Shown one piece after another: positions 32,069 through 41,317 of a DNA stretch of 47,306 nt (positions are counted from its first letter, which is position 1; each line of letters opens with the position of its first letter). The notes beneath the pieces were generated by a model. That model was not told the origin of the DNA, did not search any database, and saw only the letters and a program-made list of their open reading frames with translations. The stretch spans positions 1-47,306 of the forward strand of contig NZ_QWZQ01000024.1 in the NCBI RefSeq assembly GCF_003885105.1, read 5' to 3'. This DNA is from Lactiplantibacillus garii (GTDB taxonomy: Bacteria > Bacillota > Bacilli > Lactobacillales > Lactobacillaceae). A program made the translations under genes and the position numbers.

Positions 32069-32093
32069 AGAAAGCGCTTTCTTTTGCTATAAT
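32069..32093 (+). promoter_or_regulatory. Perfect cre palindrome and extended -10 promoter
   Basis: AGAAAGCGCTTTCT (32069-32082) is an exact 14-bp palindrome and a near-ideal cre. It ends 5 bp before TATAAT (32088-32093), which has the TGC extension. Binding of CcpA would block the promoter directly. This is the strongest cre in the window. Confidence 0.75.
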
Positions 32094-32144
32094 TAAGTTA
32101 ACAAGCCAACTGTATTAACAGGGCAATTACTAGTAGAAAGCGTG

Positions 32145-32432
32145 ATGGATATGAGACCAATAACGACTTTAGAAAATTACTTAGCATTCTTCAACACCCC
32201 GCTACTGTCAGCTGGTCAGACGATTGGTGAGTTGGTCGTTCGCATTCAGACCGATTATGCCCAGCGAGCAACGGATGAGCATTTGTCGATTTATTACGAT
32301 GCGGTCGCGGACAACATTGTGATTGATTGGAATGATCAGCACCAGGTGATCAAGCGGTTTACCAATGAGCACTTTAATCGGATCGAAGCGGCTTATCAGG
32401 CTATGCAGGCCCAGGAAGTCGTAGAGGCGTAA
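32145..32432 (+). CDS. Small acidic protein under catabolite control (about 95 aa)
   Basis: A soluble acidic protein whose domain I do not recognise. It has a helical N-terminus (MRPITTLENYLAFFNTPLL), a central strand pair (HLSIYYDAVADNIVIDWNDQHQVIKRF) and an Ala/Gln/Glu-rich helical end. Possible starts are GTG 32142, ATG 32145 and ATG 32151; AGAAAG upstream is a weak Shine-Dalgarno and favours 32145. It is a single-gene unit with a perfect cre overlapping its promoter and a strong terminator. It is thus likely off during growth on glucose and may help in use of other carbon sources. Confidence 0.65.
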   Translation: MDMRPITTLENYLAFFNTPLLSAGQTIGELVVRIQTDYAQRATDEHLSIYYDAVADNIVIDWNDQHQVIKRFTNEHFNRIEAAYQAMQAQEVVEA

Positions 32433-32463
32433 GCGTTAGGCCATGCATTAATTAAACAAATCA

Positions 32464-32516
32464 AATAACAGGACGATTTAGGACAAGTGGTGCTTGCCCT
32501 GGATCGTCCTGTTATT
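32464..32516. terminator. Bidirectional terminator
   Basis: A 14-bp perfect stem, AATAACAGGACGAT / ATCGTCCTGTTATT, with an inner CAAG/CTTG arm, between convergent genes. Confidence 0.8.
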
Positions 32517-32526
32517 AGTCGTGGAA

Positions 32527-33627
32527 TCATTTTTTAAAGTAAGTCGTTAAAAACGGCGCGGTCTTGCTGACGACCTGGGTCTGTGAATAGGTCTTTTTGC
32601 CGTCACCCCAGATTGAAATGGCCGACCCGACGTTGTTACTACTCTGCGCGAGGCTTTGGTGGTAGGTTTTATCCCATACTTGCGGGTTCCAATTTTTGCG
32701 CAGGTCGTTTTTCCAGTAATTCACGTTACTCTTTTTAAACGTCACCGGCTTGGTGATGACGTACAAGTACCACGAGTTGGCGTTGATGGTTTGAAAGCCG
32801 GCCTGGTTGAGTTCGGGTAACGTCGCCCGGACTTTGCGGTGCTGTTTGATCAGCTTAGCACTGTTGGTCTCACCGTCGTAACTCCAGTAGGTGACCAGAA
32901 TGTTATGATCGATTTTCTTAAGGTCGGCTTTTAACAAACCGTCGTTCCACATTGCCGTTTTGAGTCCCTTACCATTGACGTACCGGTTGAGAGCGTTGGT
33001 GTAGTTAACGGCGTTGGGCTGACTGGCCGCGCTCGACGAACTGTACTCGTCACCCCCGATGGCGAGGTGTTGACCACGGTACAGCAGACCGGTGTATTCA
33101 CCCAGTAACTTTTTGACAAACGGCGCGGTTTTTGCCGATTGTAAGTTGAGTTCGTTTTTATGCGTCATTTGCGCGGCTAACTTTTGGTTGGCTTTGCTGG
33201 AAGTTTTGAGAAGTTTGATTAACGCCTTAGCGTGCCCGGGGGTGTCAATTTCGGGGATGACTTCGACGTGGCGCTTGTGACCGTATACGACTAAGGACCG
33301 CAACTGTTTTTTGCTTAAAAATGCTAAGCCGGTTTTGCGGTTATAGTAAACGTCCCCCTTATGACGGGCGTTTTGGGTCGTTTGGTTGAGTGTTTTGCTT
33401 TCAACACCGTAGCGCTGGTCATCCGTTAAGTGTAACTGAATAAACGTTCCACCGCCCGCGTGGACCCGGCGAATGAACCCCTTGATGGTTTTGACCGAGT
33501 AGTACTGACGAGCGTTGTCCAAAATTAAGCCCTTCGATTTTTTAGTTGCCTGAGCCGATTGGGTCACCAGGACCAAGTCGAGCAACAGGGCTAACGCAAG
33601 TAATCCCCAGCGCCATTTTCGTCGCAT
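32527..33627 (-). CDS. Secreted glycoside hydrolase family 20 (beta-N-acetylhexosaminidase-like)
   Basis: A 366-aa protein. A signal peptide (MRRKWRWGLLALALLL, cleavage near residue 28, SAQA) is followed directly by a GH20 TIM barrel: GLILDNARQYYSV near 33, GGTFIQLHLTDDQRYGVES near 59, VIPEIDTPGHA near 122 and HLAIGGDEY near 188 with the catalytic Asp-Glu pair. The N-terminal GH20b domain is absent, as in short surface hexosaminidases. It would remove terminal GlcNAc or GalNAc from glycans or wall fragments outside the cell. No LPXTG motif is seen, so it is released or stays attached by its uncut signal. A single-gene unit; the start has no strong Shine-Dalgarno (GGGGGAAAAATA). Confidence 0.85.
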   Translation of the reverse strand: MRRKWRWGLLALALLLDLVLVTQSAQATKKSKGLILDNARQYYSVKTIKGFIRRVHAGGGTFIQLHLTDDQRYGVESKTLNQTTQNARHKGDVYYNRKTGLAFLSKKQLRSLVVYGHKRHVEVIPEIDTPGHAKALIKLLKTSSKANQKLAAQMTHKNELNLQSAKTAPFVKKLLGEYTGLLYRGQHLAIGGDEYSSSSAASQPNAVNYTNALNRYVNGKGLKTAMWNDGLLKADLKKIDHNILVTYWSYDGETNSAKLIKQHRKVRATLPELNQAGFQTINANSWYLYVITKPVTFKKSNVNYWKNDLRKNWNPQVWDKTYHQSLAQSSNNVGSAISIWGDGKKTYSQTQVVSKTAPFLTTYFKK

Positions 33628-35603
33628 TATTTTTCCCCCAATTAATAAATGTCATTAGTTTTAATATATGGGTTTTCCGGGGGAGTGCAACTATTTGGTA
33701 TTATAATTTTTCAGGTTAGGCGGAAACGGTGGTAAGTGAAAAACGCAACTTTGTTCATTTTAAAGAGGGTTATTATTAAACGGGTTAATTTTGCAGTGGC
33801 TTTAGTTGATTCGATTTTACGTAACCGTTATCATTAGTTATATAAAGCAAATACTTATGTCATATTAAGACGGAGATAAAATAAGAATTACTTAATTAGA
33901 GCAGGGTGTTGGCTACGTTTGTAAATGATGACAGAATTACGGGGGCGACTAAGTCATGCAAAAAATACAACCAACTAAACGGTATTATAAAATGTACAAA
34001 AAGGGACGCTTTTGGGTCGTGGCTGGCATCACGGTGATGGCCGCGGGTATCAGCCCAATGGTGGTTCACGCCGATACGGCTGATACGGCGACTACTACCG
34101 CCATTACGGCTGATGTGGATGCAACGGGGAAACATGCTAGTTCAACGCCTGTGCCAGCTTCTGCGGAAGCCCAGTCAGTGGCACCGGTTTCCACGGAGCA
34201 GACGGGAAGTGCGGCTTCCACCAGTGCCGCAAACGACTCGTCAGCAACTAATGTGGCGAGTTCCGCGCCGGCCCCAGCGAGTGTGACGAGTGAAGCCGGC
34301 AGTCAAACGGCGGGGAGTGGGGCTGTGACCTCAGCGGCACCAGCTTCGGCCAATGAAGCCGGGAGCGGCGTACCAGCTAACAGTACGGCACCCAGCGCCG
34401 TTGATAGTGGAACGCCCAGTTCAGCCACCAGCGCGGCGCCTTCGAATGGGAGCGCGGCACCCGCAAGTAACGCACCGGAAACGACTAGTTCAGCTGCTGC
34501 TACGGAGTCAACCGCGTCTAAGGGTAAACTGATGGCAAAACGGGCGTTACGGGCACCGGCGGCAGCGGTTGCCAGTGTCGATCCGGACGAACAAGACCTT
34601 AGCGACCAGTTCACGGACGCTAACCTGCTGGCCGCGGTGCGGCGTGGCTTTGACTTGGCAGACGGTGCTAGTTTGACCATGAATACCATTAAAACGTATA
34701 AGAGCAGTCACTTTGAAGTTAAAGCCTATACGGTTACGAACGGTGAAATCGAATATTACCCGGTTACAAATCTGCAAGGGTTACAAGTGTTAGCCAATTT
34801 ACCGGCGGAAACGACGACGGCGGTGGACATTCAATTGGGTGATGACAGTAATAGTGTTAGTAATTTTGATTTTTCACCGTTAGAGAGTATTAAAATTTGG
34901 AATCTAAATCTGTACACCCGCTATTGGAGCTTTGTTTCCGATAAGCAGCTGCAACTGATTGCTGGTTTAGATACGTCCACCATTCATAATTTGGAATTTT
35001 CTTCACCTAATAAGTTTAAAAAAAATCCAGATGGAATGACTAACCACCAATTCAATATTTTGGCACCCTTTGTTAAGGCAGTTCTGGAAAATCACTTTCC
35101 TGGTTCACAAATGATTGGTTTCTCGGGTAACAATATTACTGACTTTAGCGCGCTTAAGTCGGTGTCACCCACGCAAAGTAGTCAGGTTACCGGTTTATTT
35201 GAGTGGGATTTTCGTACTGATAAACTTGCTTATAATGCGGGTGATACGGTGGAAGTCGAATCGGCACTTACCGGTGTTCAGGGCGAATCAGTGAATTACA
35301 CGGTTCGTTATTATCAGGACAACGGGACGGCGGAAGGTGAATTAGTGGCGGCGGATGCGCATGAGGAAACCGTTACGAATCCGGACGGCACGACCCGTAC
35401 CGTTTGGAAGTACACGCTGGTTAACCCGTTAGTTGTCAATAATGAAATCCGCTATGGAACGTATTACTATGATGATAGTCTTTGGACAAAGTATAAAACG
35501 GATATTAATGGAAATCCGCTAAGTGATTTTGGATCGGCGTTAGGAGCATTTACCATCCAACCGGTGACGTCTTCTAAAGCGACCCTGACTTTCAATCCGA
35601 GTG

Positions 35604-37800
35604 AAGTGGTGATGGGCCCCAACGCGACCTGGAATTATTTGGACCACGTTGCCAGTGCCACCGACTACGACGGTAATCCAATTAGCCAAGATAAATGGAA
35701 CACCCTCAACATTACCAACGTTAACGGTCTGCCCGATTTAACTAAAGCCGGCTGGCAAACGGTGGAATTTACTTTTACAGATGATAAAGGCATCGTTTTA
35801 ACCGCGACGGCGGCCGTTAACGTTTTGGCCAGCCAAGCAAGTATTTGGGCGAAAGCAGACCAAATTGTTTGGCCGAAAGAAGTCAGTGATATTAAGGCAT
35901 CGGACCTCGTTGCTAGCGTAACCGATGCGTATGGCAACCCCGTTACCGACTTTACGACCGTTCAAATGAGCGCGCTTGATGCTGCGAAGGCGGGGGCACA
36001 ACTAGTTACCCTGACTTACACGGATGAAGCTGGAAATCAGGTGACTGCGACACTGAACGTGACGGTCGACTTAGCAACGTTAGCCACACAACCCGTTAAA
36101 GTAGTGGTTGGCCCTAATGCCAAGTGGAAATATGAGATGAATCTACTGGGAGTCACTGATAGTTTGGGGCAACCGCTCGCTGTTGATAAGGCAACGATTA
36201 AAGTTGTGACTGGTCCTGATTTGACCGTTGTCAAACCTCAGACAGTGGTTTTAGAATATACCGATGATTTAGGTCGGACGCAACGATTTGAGGCCCAGGT
36301 AACAACAATCCAGTCACAAGCTGCCATTACGGCAAACGATGATTTAATCGTTTGGCCAAAGGAAGTTGGCGGACTGACGGTTGCGGAACTTGTCCGTAAC
36401 GTCACGGATATGAATGGTAACGCGGTGACTGATTTAACTAACGTAACGATGAGTGGTGTTGATAGTACTAAACCGGGCGCTCAACCAGTCACATTAACTT
36501 ACACGGACGCCGCCGGTAATCAAGTCACGACGACCATTAACGTCACGGTCGACTTAGCGACGTTAACGACGAAAGATGTCCAATTAGTGGCCGGCCCAAC
36601 GGCGAAGTGGGATTACAAGGCTAACTTGGAGAGCGTGCTGGATAGTCGTGGTCAAGCTATCGATGTCACAACTGCCAAGGTTAAAGTTGTTACCGGTCCC
36701 GATTTAAGTGATGCTAAGGTGGGCGTACCACAAACGGTGGTATTAGAATATACCGACGATTTAGGCCGAACCCAGCATTTTAACGCCACGGTTACGACGA
36801 CGAAGACCCAGGCGACGATTACGGCTAAGGACGATCCGATCGTTTGGCCGGCGGAAGTCGCGGACTTAACGGTCACCGACCTGGTTCACAGCGTGACCGA
36901 CGCTAACGGGCAGGCCGTGCCAGATTTAACGGGTGTGACGATGAGCAAGGTGGACCCGGCCAAAGCGGGTGTTCAACCAATCACGTTAACTTACACGGAC
37001 GCCGCGGGTAACCAAGTCACAACGACCATTAACGTGACGGTCGACTTAGCGTCACTAACAACTAAAGACGTTCAACTGGTGGCCGGCCCGACGGTGGGAT
37101 TACGTGACGAACTTGACCGGCGCAACCGATAGTCTGGGACAAGCCATTGATGTGAAAACGGCCGACGTTAAAGTCATTACTGGTCCGGACTTGAGTGCTG
37201 CTCTGGTTGGTCAACCGCAGACGGTGGTTTTGGAATATACCGATGATCTAGGCCGGACACAGCGGTTTAACGCGGTAGTCACGACGACCGCAACTCAGGC
37301 CAGCATCACGGCGAAAACTGACCAAGTCGTTTGGCCGGGGGACGTCAAAAACCTGACGGCAGCTGATTTAGTTCACAACGTAATTGACGCCGATGGTCAG
37401 GCCGTTACCGATTTGAGCAACGTGACCATGAGTGGCGTTGACGCCACTAAGGCCGGTGTTCAGACAGTTACACTGACTTATACGGATGCGGCCGGTAATC
37501 GGGTCACGACAACCATCAACGTGACGGTTGATTTAGCCACGTTAACGACTAAGGACGTGCAGGTCGTGGCCGGCCCAACGGCGAAGTGGGATTATTTAAC
37601 GAGTTTGACCGGGGCGACCGATAGCTTAGGTCAGGTGATCGACGTGAAAAACGCCCGCGTGCAGGTCGTCACCGCACCGGATTTGAGCACCGCGCTAATT
37701 GGTCAACCGCAAACGGTGACCTTTGAGTACACGGATAACTTAGGGCAAACGCAACGGGTCAGCGCGTTAGTCACAACGATGAAAACGCAAGCCGCGATTG
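35604..37800 (+). repeat. Tandem repeats of about 490 bp in the adhesin gene
   Basis: Units begin with a V-x-GP-N/T-A-K/T-W motif at about 35604, 36097, 36583, 37075 and 37555, a period of 480-490 bp (about 162 aa). Each unit encodes two Ig-like folds: one ends in TVVLEYTDDLGRTQ, the other in VTLTYTDAAGNQVTTTINVTV. Copies 3-5 are the most alike. Such repeats recombine easily and may assemble wrongly from short reads. Confidence 0.8.
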
Positions 37801-38279
37801 CGGGCAGGGACGTTACAGTAGTCGCCGGCCCGAACGCTAAGTGGACGTTGACCGATAGTTTGGACGGCTCCCAGAGTCTTGCGGCGGATGGCAGTGCATT
37901 ATCCGCAACTGACTTGGCGGCGGTGACGACTAACATCACGCCGAACGTGCAAAAACCGGGGACCTACGTCTTAACGCTTAGTTACGTGGATGCCGCGGGT
38001 AACCTGGTGACGGGAACGGCCAACGTTAACGTAGTCGCTTCACAAGCAGCGCTACAAGTTCAGGACAGTCAAATCAAAGTTGGTGCAAACTGGCAGGCGG
38101 CCGATAACTTATTACGGGTCGTTGATAGCACTGGTCAGCCCGCAAGCATTGAACAAGTTACGGTGACCGGAACGGTTGATACGACTAAGGCGGGGATTTA
38201 CCCGGTAACTTATAAGTACACTGACGCGGCTGGCAACGTATTGGAACGGACGGCTAACGTGACGGTGGTCGCGGAACCA

Positions 38280-38441
38280 ACTGACCCCGGTAACGGCGGT
38301 GGAACAACTGACCCCGGTAACGGTGGCGGAACGACCGACCCCGGCAATGGTGGCGGAACAACCGACCCCGGCAACGGTGGTGGAACAACCGACCCCGGCA
38401 ACGGTGGTGGAACAACCGATCCCGATAACGGTGGCGGTGTG
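38280..38441 (+). repeat. 27-bp tandem repeats encoding TDPGNGGGT
   Basis: Six units of 27 bp encode TDPGNGGGT, the last being TDPDNGGGV. It is a flexible Gly/Pro wall-spanning spacer before the sortase motif. Synonymous differences between units show selection on the peptide rather than recent expansion. Confidence 0.85.
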
Positions 38442-38765
38442 GCTGCCCCGGACAATGGCGATACGATTAGAACGCAACCGGAACCCGTAACACCGGAACC
38501 AGTAGCTGATTCTAGTCCCGTAGCAACGCCACAGCCAACTGTTAAAAAGACGACGATTCAAGCAGACCAGGTACGGCCAGCAACGGCGGCACTCCGTTCA
38601 GTGGCAGCAGCTAAAACACCACAATCTAGCGGCTTACCACAAACCGATGAACGGCGGACAGGGATGACCACGATGGTGGCCGGATTGCTAGGATTGACCG
38701 GATTATTCAGTGCGTGGGGGGTAACTAAACGCCGTCAACGCAAGTAAGTATTTAAAAGTTGAAGT

Positions 38766-38804
38766 AAAGTAACGCGTCGATTAACGTTGGCGCGTTACTT
38801 TTTT
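38766..38804 (+). terminator. Terminator of the adhesin gene
   Basis: AAAGTAACGCG pairs with CGCGTTACTTT, with six Ts at the end. Confidence 0.85.
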
Positions 38805-38873
38805 GTGGAATGGTGCCTAAAGTGGCTGTAGGAGGATTGGTAAAGATTGTCAATCATTTAATAAAAATAATGA

Positions 38874-38879
38874 TATAAT
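38874..38879 (+). promoter_or_regulatory. Extended -10 promoter of the secreted protein at 38913
   Basis: TATAAT preceded by TGA (TGn extension). TTGTCA at 38847-38852 is 21 bp away, longer than normal. Confidence 0.5.
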
Positions 38880-38912
38880 CAGATTGTTTATAAATAAAAA
38901 GGGGATTTTTTT

Positions 38913-39626
38913 ATGAAACGAATCGTTAAAGTATTAGTAACGGCCGTGGCCGGACTCGCATTGATTGCGTCCGCAACCACCACGACCGCGCAGGCGGCTA
39001 GCAAGGTCAAAGTTTTGTCCACGACTAAGATTGCGAAACGCGCGGTCCACGCGACTTCGGGGAACGTATACAGTAGTGCGAAATTGACGCACCGCAAGTA
39101 TCAAATGAAACACTATAAAAATACGACTTGGTATACGTATAAGCAGTCGGTGATTAAGAAGAAGGGCAAGACCCGGACGTACGTGTATATTAAATCTGGT
39201 AAGAAAAAGGGTTGGATTTATAATAAATCCCTAAAGAACGGTAAGGCCGTTAATAAAAAGGCCCGCTTGCTGACAACTTACGTGAAGTACAATAAAATTG
39301 CCCGGACGGCGGGGAAAGCGATTCGGTACAACTTGAACGTTAGTGAAGCTAGTTATTATGGGATGGGAAACAACATTTACTTCCAATATAATTTTCCTGT
39401 GCCTGATGAAGATAAGGTAAGCGAATATAAAGCTGATCGTAAAGCGTTATTAAAGTTTTACGACTTATTCAAGAACCGTTTTAAAGGCAATACCCGGAAA
39501 AATTTGGACCGGATGGCAACTGATTTGAGAAAACAAACCATTAAAAAAGCAACTATGGACCAAACTGCCGCCCAAATGGAGAACTTAGCTTCTACGCTGG
39601 GCGACCTTGTCGAAAACTTAAGTTAG
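38913..39626 (+). CDS. Secreted basic protein with SH3-like region (237 aa)
   Basis: The signal peptide (MKRIVKVLVTAVAGLALIAS, cleavage near residue 29 after AQA) is followed by a very basic Tyr/Lys/Trp-rich region (about 30-110). That region ends in YIKSGKKKGWIYNKSLKNG, similar in style to wall-binding SH3/SLAP units of lactobacilli. The C-terminal 110 residues are helical and less basic (YKADRKALLKFYDLFKNRF, TAAQMENLASTLGDLVENLS), with no known domain. No anchor motif is present. AAGGGG precedes ATG. It stands alone ahead of a strong bidirectional terminator. Its function is unknown; wall association is inferred from composition. Confidence 0.7.
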   Translation: MKRIVKVLVTAVAGLALIASATTTTAQAASKVKVLSTTKIAKRAVHATSGNVYSSAKLTHRKYQMKHYKNTTWYTYKQSVIKKKGKTRTYVYIKSGKKKGWIYNKSLKNGKAVNKKARLLTTYVKYNKIARTAGKAIRYNLNVSEASYYGMGNNIYFQYNFPVPDEDKVSEYKADRKALLKFYDLFKNRFKGNTRKNLDRMATDLRKQTIKKATMDQTAAQMENLASTLGDLVENLS

Positions 39627-39674
39627 CAACGTAACGCCTAAGCCATTGGGAATTATTTAGACACATACAAATAA

Positions 39675-39719
39675 AAAAGTGGTTCTCAATTCATTTTTCG
39701 TGAATTGAGAACCACTTTT
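39675..39719. terminator. Bidirectional terminator
   Basis: A 19-bp perfect stem, AAAAGTGGTTCTCAATTCA and its complement, with a 7-nt loop. On the minus strand the T run (TTTTTTATTT) is stronger, so it also ends the small-peptide operon. Confidence 0.9.
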
Positions 39720-39738
39720 GTCTTGCGGTGAATCGCGA

Positions 39739-39837
39739 CTACTTCCGGTCAAAGAAACTCAGAAAATCAATCAGAATCCAGAAGGCCGTTATAACCAGAC
39801 CAAAGATTCCAAGGCCAACGAAAAGTTTCCACAGCAT
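39739..39837 (-). CDS. Small membrane peptide 2 of a tandem pair (32 aa)
   Basis: A 32-residue peptide made of one hydrophobic helix (about residues 5-24) and a short tail DFLSFFDRK. A perfect GGAGG (39846-39850) sits 8 nt before the ATG. The gene starts 21 nt after the stop of a second 32-residue peptide with the same plan and the same kind of ending (aromatic pair, Asp, basic RK/DRK). A strong terminator for this strand follows within 20 nt. No family is recognised. Options are a leaderless two-peptide bacteriocin, a type I-toxin-like pair or a small membrane regulator; no immunity or export gene lies beside it. Confidence 0.6.
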   Translation of the reverse strand: MLWKLFVGLGIFGLVITAFWILIDFLSFFDRK

Positions 39838-39858
39838 ACGGGCTTCCTCCGTCGTAAA

Positions 39859-39957
39859 TTATTTTCTAAAAGAATCGAAGAAATCCGCGGCGTTACAAAC
39901 AACTGCCACCGCAACGAAAAAAATACCTGCCAAAAAATAGCCAATGACTTTCAACAT
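39859..39957 (-). CDS. Small membrane peptide 1 of a tandem pair (32 aa)
   Basis: A 32-residue peptide with one hydrophobic helix (MLKVIGYFLAGIFFVAVAVV) and the tail CNAADFFDSFRK. The ATG at 39957 is preceded by GGGGGAC at about 7 nt. The frame stays open upstream to 40077 without a ribosome binding site, so the short form is preferred. It is the first gene of a two-gene unit with the 39739-39837 peptide: equal length, equal layout and matching acidic-aromatic-basic ends suggest duplication of one ancestor. No clear promoter was identified upstream (AT-rich 39970-40080). Confidence 0.6.
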   Translation of the reverse strand: MLKVIGYFLAGIFFVAVAVVCNAADFFDSFRK

Positions 39958-40256
39958 ATTTAGTGTCCCCCTTGCGTTTCTGATAATGAAACTGAAAAAG
40001 TGGCGGTCGTTACTAGCATTAAAAAAATTGATTGGATCGTTCAAAATATTAATAATGACCGTTCTTATTATCAACAACGTTTCATGCTCGCCAAAATCCC
40101 CGCACGGCAGGCTTAAAATGTGATTGTCGATAATTGAATCTTATCAATAATTTTCCTATAAAACAATTAATATTTAGTTTGTGAGGGAGAAATCAAAGCT
40201 GGGTCGTGACGGGTGTTTTGAAATTCGGAATGAACCGTAAATGACTAACAAATTTA

Positions 40257-40265
40257 TGCTATAAT
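40257..40265 (+). promoter_or_regulatory. Extended -10 promoter of coaA
   Basis: TGC-TATAAT (40257-40265) lies about 34 nt before the coaA start. No good -35 is present at 17 bp, as is allowed for extended -10 promoters. The AT-rich 40080-40250 shows no gene or other signal. Confidence 0.6.
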
Positions 40266-40299
40266 CAACCCATTAATTTACTAATGGTGGCAGACAATT

Positions 40300-41223
40300 A
40301 TGGAAGAGCAACTCAATTATTATCGCTTCTCACGCGACCAGTGGAAGCAGTTTTACCGCGACGGGCACGTACCGCTGACCGCCGCAAACTTGCACGAGAT
40401 CAAAGCCTTTAACGACCAAATCAACTTGGACGACGTCCGCGACATTTATTTGCCGGTCGCCCACTTGTTACAGGCCAAATTTGAACACTACTTATCCTGG
40501 CGGGAAACCGAGTCGGTCTTTTTACATCGCCAGAATAAGAAGTCGCCGTTTATTATTGGTGTTTCGGGGAGCGTGGCGGTCGGTAAAACGACCACGGCCC
40601 GCCTGCTAGAGACGTTATTTAAATATTTGTACCCGGACCGCCGGACGCAACTGATCACGACTGACGGTTTCTTGTACCCGAACGCCGAGTTAAAAAAGAT
40701 GCAGTTAATGGAACGCAAGGGTTTTCCGGAGAGCTACAACATGCAGCGGTTGATTGAATTTTTAAACGACGTCAAAAGCGGGCAACCGCTCGCCAAGGCG
40801 CCGGTTTATTCGCACCAGACTTACGACGTGGTTCCTAACCGTTTTGACGTGATTACCCACCCGGACATTCTGATTATTGAAGGAATCAACGTGTTGCAAC
40901 TGCCAACCAACGAGCGCATCTACATTAGCGACTTTACCGACTTTTCGGTCTACGTGGACGCCGACCCGGCTTTAATTGAAAGCTGGTACTTGGACCGGTT
41001 TGAAGCGTTGATGAAGACCGCTTTCCAAGATCCTAAGAACTATTTTTACCCGTGGGCCATCGGTGATCACGGTGAAGCGATTCAAATGGCCAAGCGGGTG
41101 TGGGAAGACGTTGACCTGAAAAACTTGAATGATTACATCTTACCGACCCGGAATCGTGCGGATTTAATTTTACACAAAGTTGCGCATCACATGATTGACG
41201 CCGTGTATTTCCGTAAGTATTAA
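40300..41223 (+). CDS. coaA: Type I pantothenate kinase
   Basis: This 307-aa enzyme phosphorylates pantothenate, the first and controlled step of coenzyme A synthesis, in the cytoplasm. The P-loop is GVSGSVAVGKTTTARLLETL near residue 88, followed by TTDGFLYPN near 125 and ERKGFPESYN near 140, all typical of the prokaryotic type I enzyme. The C-terminal region has YFYPWAIGDHGEAIQMAKRVWE near 247 (family-conserved) and ends in a short basic stretch. Length is normal. The Shine-Dalgarno GGTGG is modest. It has its own extended -10 promoter; guaA follows with a separate promoter. Confidence 0.95.
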   Translation: MEEQLNYYRFSRDQWKQFYRDGHVPLTAANLHEIKAFNDQINLDDVRDIYLPVAHLLQAKFEHYLSWRETESVFLHRQNKKSPFIIGVSGSVAVGKTTTARLLETLFKYLYPDRRTQLITTDGFLYPNAELKKMQLMERKGFPESYNMQRLIEFLNDVKSGQPLAKAPVYSHQTYDVVPNRFDVITHPDILIIEGINVLQLPTNERIYISDFTDFSVYVDADPALIESWYLDRFEALMKTAFQDPKNYFYPWAIGDHGEAIQMAKRVWEDVDLKNLNDYILPTRNRADLILHKVAHHMIDAVYFRKY

Positions 41224-41247
41224 CGGCTAAGAAATTTCTCATATTTA

Positions 41248-41276
41248 TTGACCGAACGTTTAGAAATCAGTATGAT
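41248..41276 (+). promoter_or_regulatory. Promoter of guaA
   Basis: -35 TTGACC (41248-41253), 17-bp spacer, -10 TATGAT (41271-41276). The leader is only about 35 nt, too short for a purine riboswitch. Confidence 0.75.
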
Positions 41277-41317
41277 AGACCTATTGAGCATTAATTAATC
41301 CAAAAGGAGTGAACAAC

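Larger units (their letters stand above)
33956..38747 (+). pseudogene. Giant repeat adhesin with LPQTD anchor, split by a 5-bp deletion
   Basis: A surface protein of about 1,600 aa split into two frames. The first (33956-37132) has a KMYKKGRFW signal of the KxYKxGKxW type (residues 12-20), cleavage near residue 40, a Ser/Ala/Thr-rich stalk (40-205), a head domain (about 215-420) and then repeats of bacterial Ig-like type. At 37094/37095 five bases (CGAAG in the sister repeats) are missing, so the frame runs into TAG at 37130. The second frame carries the remaining repeats, a DPGNGGG-rich wall spacer, LPQTD, a hydrophobic helix and KRRQRK. GTG 37104 has no Shine-Dalgarno, so the anchor half is probably not made. 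The first half alone would be secreted. The head has no family I recognise. Confidence 0.85.

Noticed and set aside
38280-38441. Short tandem repeats that might be taken for a CRISPR array
   Set aside because: They are contiguous 27-bp coding repeats for TDPGNGGGT, in frame, with no spacers.
37104-38747. Independent gene for the second adhesin half
   Set aside because: The GTG has no Shine-Dalgarno, and the frame begins within a repeat that aligns with its sisters once five bases are restored.
39718-39963. Plus-strand ORFs of 70-81 codons over the small-peptide region
   Set aside because: They lack good start signals; the minus strand has two ORFs with clean ribosome binding sites, helices and a terminator.
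41224-41317. Purine riboswitch before guaA
   Set aside because: The promoter at 41248-41276 leaves a leader of only about 35 nt, with no room for an aptamer.
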